DNA of 64,000 nucleotides from positions 1-64,000 of the forward strand of contig JAGBAX010000014.1 of NCBI GenBank assembly GCA_017938765.1, written 5' to 3'. The stretch is from Alistipes sp. (lineage in GTDB: Bacteria > Bacteroidota > Bacteroidia > Bacteroidales > Rikenellaceae). Below the pieces are notes generated by a model. That model was given only the letters and a program-made list of their open reading frames with translations. It did no database searches and was not told the DNA's origin. The position numbers and the translations under genes are program-made. This document shows positions 42,223-50,938 of the stretch, one piece after another. Position 1 is the stretch's first letter; every line of letters begins with the position of its first letter.

Positions 42223-44293
42223 AAGAATCATTCTGACAATACTCTGCGCCATTATTTCAACAACTCTCTATGCGCAGAAGCTTTCACTTGGCTATCTCTA
42301 CCCTGCAGGTGGTCAAGTTGGTACTACCGTTGTAATTGAGGCAGGTGGACTGAATATCAACAAGGCAACAAAGGTGCTATTTAACCATCCAGGAATTACT
42401 GCCGACATAGAGCCTGTGAAGGAGAGCGCAGCAGCAAAGCGCAAGCGCAGAAGACTCAATGACCAGAGCAGTCCACAGCTTGCCGACAGAGTAAAGCTGA
42501 CAATCAAGATTGACAGCACTGTACCTTGCGCGATGTACGACCTGCGACTGCAAGGGCCAAGTGGAGTATCCAATATGCTACCATTTGAGGTGGCATCATA
42601 TCCCAACTTTGTTGAAAACAAGAGGGCCTCTGAGCGCAATCCAAACATTGTTCCATCACTCCCTGCGGTACTCTGCGGATATGTTACCCCTGGAGGTGTT
42701 GACCGCTTCCGCTTTGAAGGTTGTGCGGGACAGACTATTGTAGCGACAGTCAAGGCGCGACAGCTTGTGCCATATATCGCTGATGCCGTACCAGGATGGT
42801 TTCAACCAGTGCTGAAGATTGTAGATTCGGATGGTCGTGAGGTGGCATACTCTGACGACTACCACCACAATGTAGACCCAGTGATTATCACAACCCTACC
42901 AAAGGACGACAACTACACAATAATTATCCACGATGCTATCTATCGTGGTCGTGAGGATTTCAACTACCGCATACATCTTGGCCAGATACCATTTGTTACG
43001 GGTCGCTACCCTGCTTATGGCACTGTGGGCAAGAGCGTTAAGCAACGTATTACGGGCGTAAACCTCGGCACAACGACTGCAAAAGTGAAGGTCAGAAAGG
43101 CGGGATACAACCAGATAACCTTTACAAACGACATTGGCACATCTGACGCCGTATCGTTCTACGCGCTGCCGAAGGGTGTAAAGCATATCCAAGGCAAGGA
43201 GGGGGCTATGCTCAACATTGGAACGGCCATATCGGACTCTCTTACAACGACCTCTCGCATTAAGCGATACCGCATAAGCGCCCAGATGCGCGAGCCGATT
43301 ATTGTTGAGCTTATTGGTCGCAGAAATGGCTCAAGAATAGATGCTGTTATGCGCTTGAGAGATGGTTATGGCAAAGTTGTAGCCAAGGCGGATGACAAGG
43401 AGGACCCTATGCAGGGAATGATGACCTTCCACGCAGACCCAGTGCTTAAATACACACCTAAGCGCACTGAAGTAATGATTCTTGAGGTTGAAGACCTCTA
43501 TCAGGGCTATGGCGAAGATTACCACTACCTACTCAGGCGACATAGTCAGCTACCATCGTTCAACGCCTTTGTTTCCCCTGCAAATATAACCGTTCCAGCA
43601 GGTGGTACATCAACTTTCCGCGTAGATATCACTGGAAAGGTTAAGCGACCTGCAAACCTTATTGTAGAGGGGCTACCAAAGGGCTTTACAACAAGTAGCC
43701 TTAATCTGTTAGCTGGTCGTAGATGGAACGTATCTATAACCGCGCCAAAGGATGCTACAGTAGAGCGTTTCCCTATTGAGGTTAATCTTGAGTATGCGAC
43801 AAAGGATAGTCGTGCAACAGCCAAAGTAGTGCCAGTAGACAATATGATGCAGGCATTCTACTACACCCACTACATTCAGGCAGCAGAGTTAGCGCTTGAT
43901 GTTACTCAACCATCGCCATACCGTATGAGCGTAGACTTTGATGTAGAGAATGAAGTTCCATTCGCATTTAGCAACGAGCATATTCCAATTAAGATTATCG
44001 TTGATAAAGACCCAGGCTTTAATGACCCTATAGAGCTTGTAATGGGTGTTAAGCATAGAGTCTTTACCCTTGACCCAGTGACTATACTACCAGAGGAGAG
44101 GGAGAAGATTATCTACCTCAAGCTCAACCACACTGCCTTAGAGCGATTTAAGGGCAGAAAGAATCCGCCATTCTGGCAGATGAACATTGTCGGCACTGTC
44201 AAGGGAGAGATTACCAAGCAGGGTAAGCGAACATTCCAAAATGCAAAGTACCGCGAGATGACACCTTACTTTATCCTACGGCTTATGAAATAA
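42212..44293 (+). CDS. PPC-domain secreted protein, third gene of the triplet
   Basis: A 693-residue secreted protein (signal peptide ending TTLYAQ). It begins SLGYLYPAGGQVGTTVVIEAGG, the opening of the planctomycete PPC proteins that go with DUF1549/DUF1501 genes. Residues ~155-260 look like a pre-peptidase C-terminal domain (GGVDRFRFEGCAGQTIVATV, then LPKDDNYTIIIHDA); beta-sandwich repeats follow (~285-600). No catalytic motif is evident. Translationally coupled to DUF1501 and followed by a terminator. The three proteins plausibly act together at the envelope. Confidence 0.75.
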   Translation: MKSRRIILTILCAIISTTLYAQKLSLGYLYPAGGQVGTTVVIEAGGLNINKATKVLFNHPGITADIEPVKESAAAKRKRRRLNDQSSPQLADRVKLTIKIDSTVPCAMYDLRLQGPSGVSNMLPFEVASYPNFVENKRASERNPNIVPSLPAVLCGYVTPGGVDRFRFEGCAGQTIVATVKARQLVPYIADAVPGWFQPVLKIVDSDGREVAYSDDYHHNVDPVIITTLPKDDNYTIIIHDAIYRGREDFNYRIHLGQIPFVTGRYPAYGTVGKSVKQRITGVNLGTTTAKVKVRKAGYNQITFTNDIGTSDAVSFYALPKGVKHIQGKEGAMLNIGTAISDSLTTTSRIKRYRISAQMREPIIVELIGRRNGSRIDAVMRLRDGYGKVVAKADDKEDPMQGMMTFHADPVLKYTPKRTEVMILEVEDLYQGYGEDYHYLLRRHSQLPSFNAFVSPANITVPAGGTSTFRVDITGKVKRPANLIVEGLPKGFTTSSLNLLAGRRWNVSITAPKDATVERFPIEVNLEYATKDSRATAKVVPVDNMMQAFYYTHYIQAAELALDVTQPSPYRMSVDFDVENEVPFAFSNEHIPIKIIVDKDPGFNDPIELVMGVKHRVFTLDPVTILPEEREKIIYLKLNHTALERFKGRKNPPFWQMNIVGTVKGEITKQGKRTFQNAKYREMTPYFILRLMK

Positions 44294-44294
44294 A

Positions 44295-44327
44295 TAAAAG
44301 AGTTGTGGTAGTCCCACAACTCTTTTA
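44295..44327. terminator. Bidirectional terminator at a convergent junction
   Basis: A perfect 14-bp stem (44295-44308 with 44314-44327) with a 5-base loop, A-rich on the left and T-rich on the right. It overlaps the stop codon of the minus-strand gene at 44325. Confidence 0.88.
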
Positions 44328-44630
44328 CTTATACAAGTAGCGCTTAATAGACCCCTTCGGTGTCTTCTCTAACGGCTCAAAGCGAAGTTGATAGTTTGCT
44401 ACAGCCTCATATGCAGGGATTACCTCATTAAGGCGTTTGAGGTTCTCTGCCATAAGGGTATTTAGGCTATGGCTGTCTATATGCTCTATAGCGTCAAGAT
44501 CTGGAACAATGATTGCCACAAGGTGATTATCTCGCTGAACTACAATAGATTCGCTAACATATGGAAGTGTGTTGAGTATAACCTCTATCTCCTCAGGGAA
44601 GATATTCTGGCCATTTGTCGTAAGGAGCAT
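44325..44630 (-). pseudogene. Orphan C-terminal domain of an AMP-forming acyl-CoA ligase
   Basis: A 101-residue ORF starting MLLTTNGQNIFPEEIE and ending KTPKGSIKRYLYK. This is the C-terminal lid domain of long-chain acyl-CoA synthetases (ANL superfamily), including the A10-type Lys near the end. The N-terminal ~450-500 residues with the AMP-binding core are absent, and no piece of them is seen in the window. It starts 4 bp after the S26 peptidase gene, the spacing of an intact operon. It is either the remnant of a deletion or a genuine stand-alone lid; a remnant is more likely. Confidence 0.6.
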
Positions 44631-44634
44631 ACTC

Positions 44635-45048
44635 TTACTTAGGTGTTATACGACGGAAAATAGCAAGAGGAAAACGGCGCACACGACGCATAGCCACCCA
44701 AATTTTAGCAAAGAAAAGATGTAGTGCCGAGCAATCCACTATACCGTAGACTTTGTTTTTTGGCATAGTCTCTGTGCCATAAATATTTCCATCGCCAAGG
44801 AGTGTTACACTATCCCCCTCAAGGGCTATAATACGATGTATAACAAAGTGTTGGCCTGCATCTGCAAAGACCACATTGTAGCGCACAAAATCCTCACTTT
44901 TTATTGGTCGCAGGTTTACCGTACTTCCGCTAATAAAGAAAGGCAACATACTCTGCCCCTTGACTGTAACTCTTACTGTTTGCCCCTCAAGCAGGATATC
45001 TCTGACGACAGAGAATGTTGCGACATTTGCCACACTTTTTTCATTCAT
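44635..45048 (-). CDS. S26-type (Sec11-like) peptidase
   Basis: A 137-residue protein. The ATG at 45048 is chosen because it lies 4 bp after the upstream stop. Residues ~28-36 are VKGQSMLPF with the serine nucleophile Ser33. FVIHRIIALEGD has His71 where LepB-type enzymes have Lys, and Asp79 or Asp86 (LLGDGN) would complete a Ser-His-Asp triad, as in Sec11/archaeal signal peptidases. A hydrophobic helix is weak (~108-120), so membrane attachment is uncertain. Such small peptidases with HprK-like kinases and ABC exporters occur in Bacteroidota peptide-export loci. Confidence 0.75.
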   Translation of the reverse strand: MNEKSVANVATFSVVRDILLEGQTVRVTVKGQSMLPFFISGSTVNLRPIKSEDFVRYNVVFADAGQHFVIHRIIALEGDSVTLLGDGNIYGTETMPKNKVYGIVDCSALHLFFAKIWVAMRRVRRFPLAIFRRITPK

Positions 45049-45052
45049 AGCC

Positions 45053-45925
45053 CTACTTCTTAAAGATTGTACTATACGACAACTCTGCCGCTGCGGCATC
45101 AGGCAGGCACTCAAGGTGGAACACTGGCACAGACGAAATCATATCCGACAGGGTGTCACAAATATTATCCTGCAACTTTTCATCATATGCAAAGGCTGGT
45201 GGGCACGATGGCAACAGCGCACCTATGGCATTGAGCACTGGCAGACGATGAATCTTGTTGTATGGTGCTTGCGAGAGGCGCATAAATCCGCGAATATGAT
45301 AGCTCAGATTGCGATAGCAAGGGGTCTTTCCGCTCCAAGGAGAGCCAAAAGCTGTCGGAACACCATCCACAAGGCGAATAATCGGGCTATCGTCATTAAG
45401 GAGCGTAGTGCCTGCAATATGTTCACGCCAAAGTCGTGTATGAGTACTCTTTCCTGTGCCCGACTCGCCGAGGCAGAGCACCGCCCCGCCATCCTTAACA
45501 AGAACGGACGAGTGAATAGCAATAGCCCCAAGCGGAACTGTACACAGCCCAAACATCATCCACAGTCCAAAGCGCAACAGTGAAACATCAACCTGGTCAA
45601 AGAGTCCATAGTTAGCCTTTACCACGCCACCCTCCTCCTTAACAAAGAGGTATGACTGATTATCCTTAGCCATCTCAAAGAGGTAACCGGAGCCATAGCT
45701 ATAGAGTGTACACCGTGCAAGCTCATTCTCAAAGTCAAAAGTTGATAACTCAGTAAGGTCAAACTCCTGCTTGACAATTTCTGTCTCGGTGAACAGTTCC
45801 ATATCGGCTCTCTTATCCGGCTCTGCATCTACCACAAAGGGAGCAAATCCCCTAACACCTGCTGCCACAACATCCGAGTGGCGACCCGTAGTTCTAATTC
45901 TATACTGTGCTACTATATACTCCAT
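45053..45925 (-). CDS. HPr-kinase-like serine kinase
   Basis: A 290-residue protein with the HprK C-terminal kinase fold. His138 (IHSSVL) precedes Walker A GESGTGKS at residues 153-160, then LLNDDSP (176-181) and GSPWSGK (194-200), in the same order as in HprK and as in kinases of lasso-peptide and PqqD-type loci. The first ~115 residues are not the HprK N-terminal domain and are unrecognised. It is unlikely to regulate sugar uptake; a role in modifying a peptide or protein exported by the adjacent ABC transporter is a reasonable guess. Lies 4 bp after the ABC gene. Confidence 0.78.
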   Translation of the reverse strand: MEYIVAQYRIRTTGRHSDVVAAGVRGFAPFVVDAEPDKRADMELFTETEIVKQEFDLTELSTFDFENELARCTLYSYGSGYLFEMAKDNQSYLFVKEEGGVVKANYGLFDQVDVSLLRFGLWMMFGLCTVPLGAIAIHSSVLVKDGGAVLCLGESGTGKSTHTRLWREHIAGTTLLNDDSPIIRLVDGVPTAFGSPWSGKTPCYRNLSYHIRGFMRLSQAPYNKIHRLPVLNAIGALLPSCPPAFAYDEKLQDNICDTLSDMISSVPVFHLECLPDAAAAELSYSTIFKK

Positions 45926-45929
45926 AATC

Positions 45930-47627
45930 TTACTTTAATGTTATTACTCTATCACAATATCCAAGTGAGCTCTCACGGTGAGCAATGACAACGATTGTCA
46001 GCGCCTCATTACTCCGAGCAAGCTCTACAATAGCCTCATTTATACTCTGCTCCGTTTGATTATCCAAAGATGATGTTGCCTCATCAAAGAATAGCACCTG
46101 CGCACCCTTATACAGCGCGCGGGCGATGCCTATTCGCTGACGCTGACCGCCCGAAAGGAGTGCTCCACACTCGCCAATACGAGTATCAAGTCCATTTGGT
46201 AGCATAGCGACAAACTCCGACAGAGATGCTGCCTCAACAGCCTTCACCACACGCTCCATATCTATATCCTCAGCCTTACAGCCAAGGGCAATGTTGGCAA
46301 GAATAGTGCTATCTGTAAGGAATACACTCTGCGACACATAGCCGATAGAGTTCTGCCACATTCGGCGGTTATCGGCAGTAAGAGGCTGACCATCAATAAG
46401 TATCTGCCCCTCTGTCGGCAAGTAGAATCCCAGTAGCAGATTAAACAGCGTAGTTTTTCCCGCGCCAGAGCGACCATTGATACCAATCTTCTCGCCCTTG
46501 CGGATAGTAAAATTGAGGTCTGTAAAGAGTGGCGACTGACTATCCTCAAACTTAAAGCCGAGATTTTCAACCTCAATAGAGTGGGTAAAGTCAAGCTGCT
46601 CACTGACGACATTCTCCACATCCACTGGCTCTGAAATATCTGCCGAGGCAATAATATCAATAGCAAATCGGTTATAACGGAGCGAGGTCCACGCACCCAT
46701 AATTGCACGCACAGATGGCATAAGCCTTAGTGCCGCAACAGCAAAAACGCCAAACAGTATCTTCAAGCTACCGCTATCAAGTCCTACACACAAAACTACC
46801 ATCAGCGCCATACCCGCAGCAAGACCAATCTCTGTAAAGAGCTGTGGCAGAGTAGATATAGTAGCATTCTTTGCCCCGACACTAACCATAGTATCGGTAT
46901 TGTCATCAAACTGGCGGAGCATACTGCTAAAGGCGTTGTTAATCTCTATATCTGCATAGCCACGATAGGTCTCAACCGTATCGCGAAACTTACGGCGGTG
47001 CGCCTCATTCTCTATTGTTCCATAGTTATTGACTCTATCCTTAATAAGGGCGAAGTAGAGCCACACCGCTGGAATAAAAATCGCCACAGTAAGCAGTGCT
47101 GCAAGTGGGCTATAGAGAGCTATAGAGCCAAAGAGCAACACAAAGAGTATCGCCTCGCTCAGTAGCACAGCCATAGGACGAAGCACTCCAGAGACGAAGG
47201 TATAGCAGACCACATTGACATTACGCGACAGAACTGCCGAATTTGAGGCTTTGATAAACGACAATCCGCGATTAAAGTAGTCAATATATAGGTTGCGCGA
47301 CAAGTAGCGATAGAGCGAGTAGATATAATCCCTCTCAAAGCGATAGAGCAGCAGGTTTATGCCACACTTGATAGCGATAAAACCGACCACAGAGGCGGCC
47401 ACAGCCACAACAAACGACATCTCGGAGGTAAAGCCGAAATAGTTGTAAGCCCCTGAGAGCAGACTATTACTCTGAATGCTCTGGCTATCCAGAATAAGGT
47501 AGAGCACTGGGAGCAGTGCTGCAAGACCCAAAAAGTTGAGTAGCGCGCGGATAAAAATCGTAACGCTCACCCACACACCCTTTGCCCTAAACGAGCGCGG
47601 TATAATATTTAACACTCCTAACTTCAT
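45930..47627 (-). CDS. ABC exporter (fused permease and ATPase)
   Basis: A 565-residue half-transporter. Residues ~20-310 have about six membrane helices; the ATPase domain follows with Walker A GINGRSGAGKTTLFN, the Q-loop YVSQSVFL, signature LSGGQRQRIGIARAL, Walker B VLFFDEATSSLD and switch His in VVIAHRESS. Homodimeric exporters of this type move peptides, lipids or drugs. No N-terminal C39 peptidase domain is present. It overlaps the end of the RecB-like gene by 4 bp and is followed by the kinase and peptidase genes; cargo unknown. Confidence 0.9.
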   Translation of the reverse strand: MKLGVLNIIPRSFRAKGVWVSVTIFIRALLNFLGLAALLPVLYLILDSQSIQSNSLLSGAYNYFGFTSEMSFVVAVAASVVGFIAIKCGINLLLYRFERDYIYSLYRYLSRNLYIDYFNRGLSFIKASNSAVLSRNVNVVCYTFVSGVLRPMAVLLSEAILFVLLFGSIALYSPLAALLTVAIFIPAVWLYFALIKDRVNNYGTIENEAHRRKFRDTVETYRGYADIEINNAFSSMLRQFDDNTDTMVSVGAKNATISTLPQLFTEIGLAAGMALMVVLCVGLDSGSLKILFGVFAVAALRLMPSVRAIMGAWTSLRYNRFAIDIIASADISEPVDVENVVSEQLDFTHSIEVENLGFKFEDSQSPLFTDLNFTIRKGEKIGINGRSGAGKTTLFNLLLGFYLPTEGQILIDGQPLTADNRRMWQNSIGYVSQSVFLTDSTILANIALGCKAEDIDMERVVKAVEAASLSEFVAMLPNGLDTRIGECGALLSGGQRQRIGIARALYKGAQVLFFDEATSSLDNQTEQSINEAIVELARSNEALTIVVIAHRESSLGYCDRVITLK

Positions 47628-50600
47628 AGCACTCTATCTATTATGCCCTCGCGGACATACCATATATATCCCTCAACATCTCTATATCCCATTGTCTCAA
47701 GCAACTGAGCATACTGGGCAATCTGCCTCCTATTATCCTCGCTCTGCTCACCAAACTTATAGTCTACCACCACAGCCTTGTCGCCAACGGTCATTACCCT
47801 ATCTGGACGCTTTGTCTTGGCATCGGTCATAATAATCGCATTCTCAGTATAGACCTCATCCCAACTCTTTGAGAACCACTGAGCGACAAGTGGCATAGCG
47901 AACATAGTATCAATCTGTTGCTGTAGCAGCTTAGACTCCCTCTCAGAGAGCACACCGTCATAAGAGAGCCGTGCCAATTCGCGGTCTATATCCTCTCTTG
48001 TAGCTGCGCGCTCCATAATGCCATGCAGCAAAATACCCTCCTGCTGAGGAGTAACTTTACCACCCCTGCGAGCCTCCATATACCGCTCTGATGAGAGTTT
48101 GAGCTTCATCTTAAATGGCGAGACAACATTGTTCTCCAGCACAACAGTACACTCCTGCGTCTTGGTATAATCAAGAGGTGGCGCACACTCTCCATACTGG
48201 TAGACTATCGGCGCATCCTCATCCACCACTCCATCCTCGTTTAGCTGAGGGCGCATGCCGAGCACCTTATAGATTAGTTCGCCAACACTACTCTCAAGAG
48301 CACCATTGCCCGTAGACTTAGGAGCTGGGAAGAATATGTGCAACTGCTCCTTTGGTCGGGTAAAGGCTACATAGAGCAGGTTTATAGCATCCACATAGTC
48401 ATATATCAACTCGCGATAGTAGCCCTCCGAGAAGATAGATTTTCCCGCATCTGCCGTAGCAACAACAGGAAAGAGCGTGTCGGTATTCAGATTACTTCCT
48501 TCAGCAGGCATTGTCCACACAGTAGCTGCGCGTGTAGGCTCTGGGACAAACTTCCAAGAGCAGTAAGGGATAATTACAACCTTATTCTCAAGACCTTTGG
48601 CCTTGTGGACAGTCATAATCTCAATAGCGTTTGTATCCTTATCTATTGACACCGACTTATTGTACCCATTCTCATCCCACCACTTGACAAAGAGCGAGAG
48701 GTCTGCCACCTTTGTAGCGCAGAACTTTACGATATGCTCGTGGAAGGCATCTGTATAGACCGCCTGGCCCTTGAAAATCTCTGGGAAGCGAACCATTATT
48801 CGCTCAAAGGCCTCCTCTGGCGAGAGGGTCTTGATACTATCAAAAAACGCCAACTCATCAGCAGACAAGCGATGGTAGATATTAAAGTTATGGTGGTAGC
48901 GGTTGTATGTAGCAAGGCTGACAACATCCTTTCGGTCTATGGCGTACTTCATAACAGCCAAAGCAAAGCGCACAACAACAGAACTGTTAATCTTCAGCGC
49001 CTCCTGCGTCATAATACCAAAGCGCATACTCTCATCTGCTGCCCCTGCATCAAGTAGCATTGAGGCGATACGCTCTGCCTCATCATTCGTACGCACAAGG
49101 ACTGTAATATCGCACGGCTTATAGTGCTTTTCATGCACGAGAGTTCTTATACAGCCGATAACATCTGGCTCCTTATCTCTATGGGCTGTCACTCTTACAC
49201 ATCCACTGCGGCGAGGCTTACGCTTCGGTATCTGGCGTAGCTGAGGCCAGCAGTAGGCATCTCCAACGGCATCATATAGCTCCGAGAGTAGCTGGTCTGA
49301 GATATAAGACTTTGCGCGTGCCGAGAGTAGCAACTCATTTAGACCCCTATTTAGTCGTCTTGCAGCAAGGCTGATAGCCACATTATTAAACCTTACGATA
49401 TTTGGCTGACTGCGGTAGTTATCCTCAAGGTTGCTCTGCTGAACTGCCGTACCATTCTCAGAGAGAGCCGCTGGGGCCTTAACGCCAAGGATATTCCAAT
49501 CACTACCCCTCCAACGGTATATAGACTGCTTGATATCGCCCACAAGAAGCACCGCCACATCCTCGCTCTGCGAGATAGCATTGCGGAGCATTGGTAGAAA
49601 ATTCTGCCACTCCATCAGTGAGGTGTCCTGAAACTCGTCAATCATAAACTTCTCAAAGAGATTGCCCACCTTCTCATAGATAAACGGAGCATCACTTGGC
49701 TCACGGACAAACTGAGCAATAGTGTGCTTTGTCTGAGCCAGTAGCATAGTATTTTGCTCCTTGCAAATCTCCGCAACCATTGAGTATAGGTCGTACATCA
49801 ACGCAAAGCTACGATAGTTCTTCTCTAACAGTGCAATGCTGTTGCACAGATACTTTGTATCCTCAAATCGCTCTACAATCTCGGCTGCTAATGGTTGAAG
49901 GGCTGCTGCAAGGCTCAGCATATCAGGGCTAACCTTCGTCTTCTGCGTGTACCACTTGCGAGGCTCATCTGTGCAGTGCTTTACAAAGGTATCTGTCGGA
50001 GCGGTAGTCTTGCTATCAAAGCGTGCAACCTTATCAAAATATCTCGTAAAACTGCCTGAGAATGTTGAATGGCTATAGCCAGCACCCTCAAACATATCCA
50101 CAGCACGCTGAGCCAACTGCTGAACACGCTCAACAAGTTCGCGAGCCGAGCTGATGTACTCCATAACTACCTGCTGTAGCTGCTCCTTGTCAATTTCACG
50201 ACCAATAGTACTCTTAGCATGCTCCTTAAACAACTCGTTTTTAAGACGAAGAATCACTCGCTTGATGTTCCACTGACGGCCATTCTCAATATTCTCCTCA
50301 GCAAAGTCGGTAAGCCACTGTTGCAAAAATTGGTCTTTCTCTGCCCTCTCAATAAGCATATCCACACTCTTCTGCACCACTGGAGCGGTATCTAACTCAA
50401 TGGCGTAGTCCATATCAATATTCAGCTCCTTAGCAAAGGCACGGACAATGCGCTGAAAGAAGGTATCGTTTGTAAGAATTGAGAATCGTGAGTAGTCGTG
50501 AAGTATCGCACTGCGAACTTTGAGCGCCCTCTGGCGAAGCACTCTTTCGGGTAGTGAGGTCATGGCAATAAGGTCGTCCAAGAACTCGCACTCGCCCCCC

Positions 50601-50833
50601 GTTGCAAGCAGATTTATCTGCTTAAGGATACGACTCTTCATCTCCTCGGTAGCCTTATTGGTAAAGGTTACTGCGAGAATTGTGCGATAAACGTTAGGAT
50701 TAAAGTCGGCATCTGTCTCTCCTGGCTGATTGCGCAGAGTGTTGTAGATATACTCACGCGCCAACGAGTAGGTCTTACCCGAACCAGCACTTGCCTTGAG
50801 AATCCTCGCCTTATAATTTTGAGTCATAGCCAT
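47624..50833 (-). CDS. RecB/AddA-like helicase-nuclease
   Basis: A 1069-residue UvrD/Rep-superfamily helicase. Walker A: ILKASAGSGKTYSLA near the N-terminus; Walker B DEFQDTSLMEW; later LVGDIKQSIYRWRGSD, DNYRSQPNIVRFN and VHKAKGLENKVVIIPY (motifs III-V) and LLYVAFTRPKE (motif VI). The C-terminal ~110 residues carry a PD-(D/E)XK nuclease core (VVVDYKFGEQSEDNRRQIAQ). This is the AddA/RecB layout for double-strand break processing. The start at 50833 (or 50827) sits just after a -7 box at 50841; the open frame beyond it is not used. No AddB partner gene is adjacent. Confidence 0.9.
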   Translation of the reverse strand: MAMTQNYKARILKASAGSGKTYSLAREYIYNTLRNQPGETDADFNPNVYRTILAVTFTNKATEEMKSRILKQINLLATGGECEFLDDLIAMTSLPERVLRQRALKVRSAILHDYSRFSILTNDTFFQRIVRAFAKELNIDMDYAIELDTAPVVQKSVDMLIERAEKDQFLQQWLTDFAEENIENGRQWNIKRVILRLKNELFKEHAKSTIGREIDKEQLQQVVMEYISSARELVERVQQLAQRAVDMFEGAGYSHSTFSGSFTRYFDKVARFDSKTTAPTDTFVKHCTDEPRKWYTQKTKVSPDMLSLAAALQPLAAEIVERFEDTKYLCNSIALLEKNYRSFALMYDLYSMVAEICKEQNTMLLAQTKHTIAQFVREPSDAPFIYEKVGNLFEKFMIDEFQDTSLMEWQNFLPMLRNAISQSEDVAVLLVGDIKQSIYRWRGSDWNILGVKAPAALSENGTAVQQSNLEDNYRSQPNIVRFNNVAISLAARRLNRGLNELLLSARAKSYISDQLLSELYDAVGDAYCWPQLRQIPKRKPRRSGCVRVTAHRDKEPDVIGCIRTLVHEKHYKPCDITVLVRTNDEAERIASMLLDAGAADESMRFGIMTQEALKINSSVVVRFALAVMKYAIDRKDVVSLATYNRYHHNFNIYHRLSADELAFFDSIKTLSPEEAFERIMVRFPEIFKGQAVYTDAFHEHIVKFCATKVADLSLFVKWWDENGYNKSVSIDKDTNAIEIMTVHKAKGLENKVVIIPYCSWKFVPEPTRAATVWTMPAEGSNLNTDTLFPVVATADAGKSIFSEGYYRELIYDYVDAINLLYVAFTRPKEQLHIFFPAPKSTGNGALESSVGELIYKVLGMRPQLNEDGVVDEDAPIVYQYGECAPPLDYTKTQECTVVLENNVVSPFKMKLKLSSERYMEARRGGKVTPQQEGILLHGIMERAATREDIDRELARLSYDGVLSERESKLLQQQIDTMFAMPLVAQWFSKSWDEVYTENAIIMTDAKTKRPDRVMTVGDKAVVVDYKFGEQSEDNRRQIAQYAQLLETMGYRDVEGYIWYVREGIIDRVL

Positions 50834-50840
50834 AACGGGG

Positions 50841-50848
50841 TAAAGGTA
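50841..50848 (-). promoter_or_regulatory. -7 box of the RecB-ABC-HprK-S26 operon
   Basis: Minus strand TACCTTTA, close to TAnnTTTG, 7-14 bp before the candidate starts. Read-through from here would transcribe the four downstream genes, whose gaps are 5 bp or less. Confidence 0.45.
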
Positions 50849-50898
50849 GTAAAAATTTGCAGGATTTACAAATTTTAGTTTTATCACATACTTTTTAT

Positions 50899-50906
50899 TA
50901 TCTTTG
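50899..50906 (+). promoter_or_regulatory. -7 box of the divergent unknown gene
   Basis: TATCTTTG, 32 bp before the ATG at 50939. It covers an in-frame GTG at 50906, which therefore cannot be the start. Confidence 0.6.
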
Positions 50907-50938
50907 TGCATCAGAACTACATTTACACAAGACTACTT

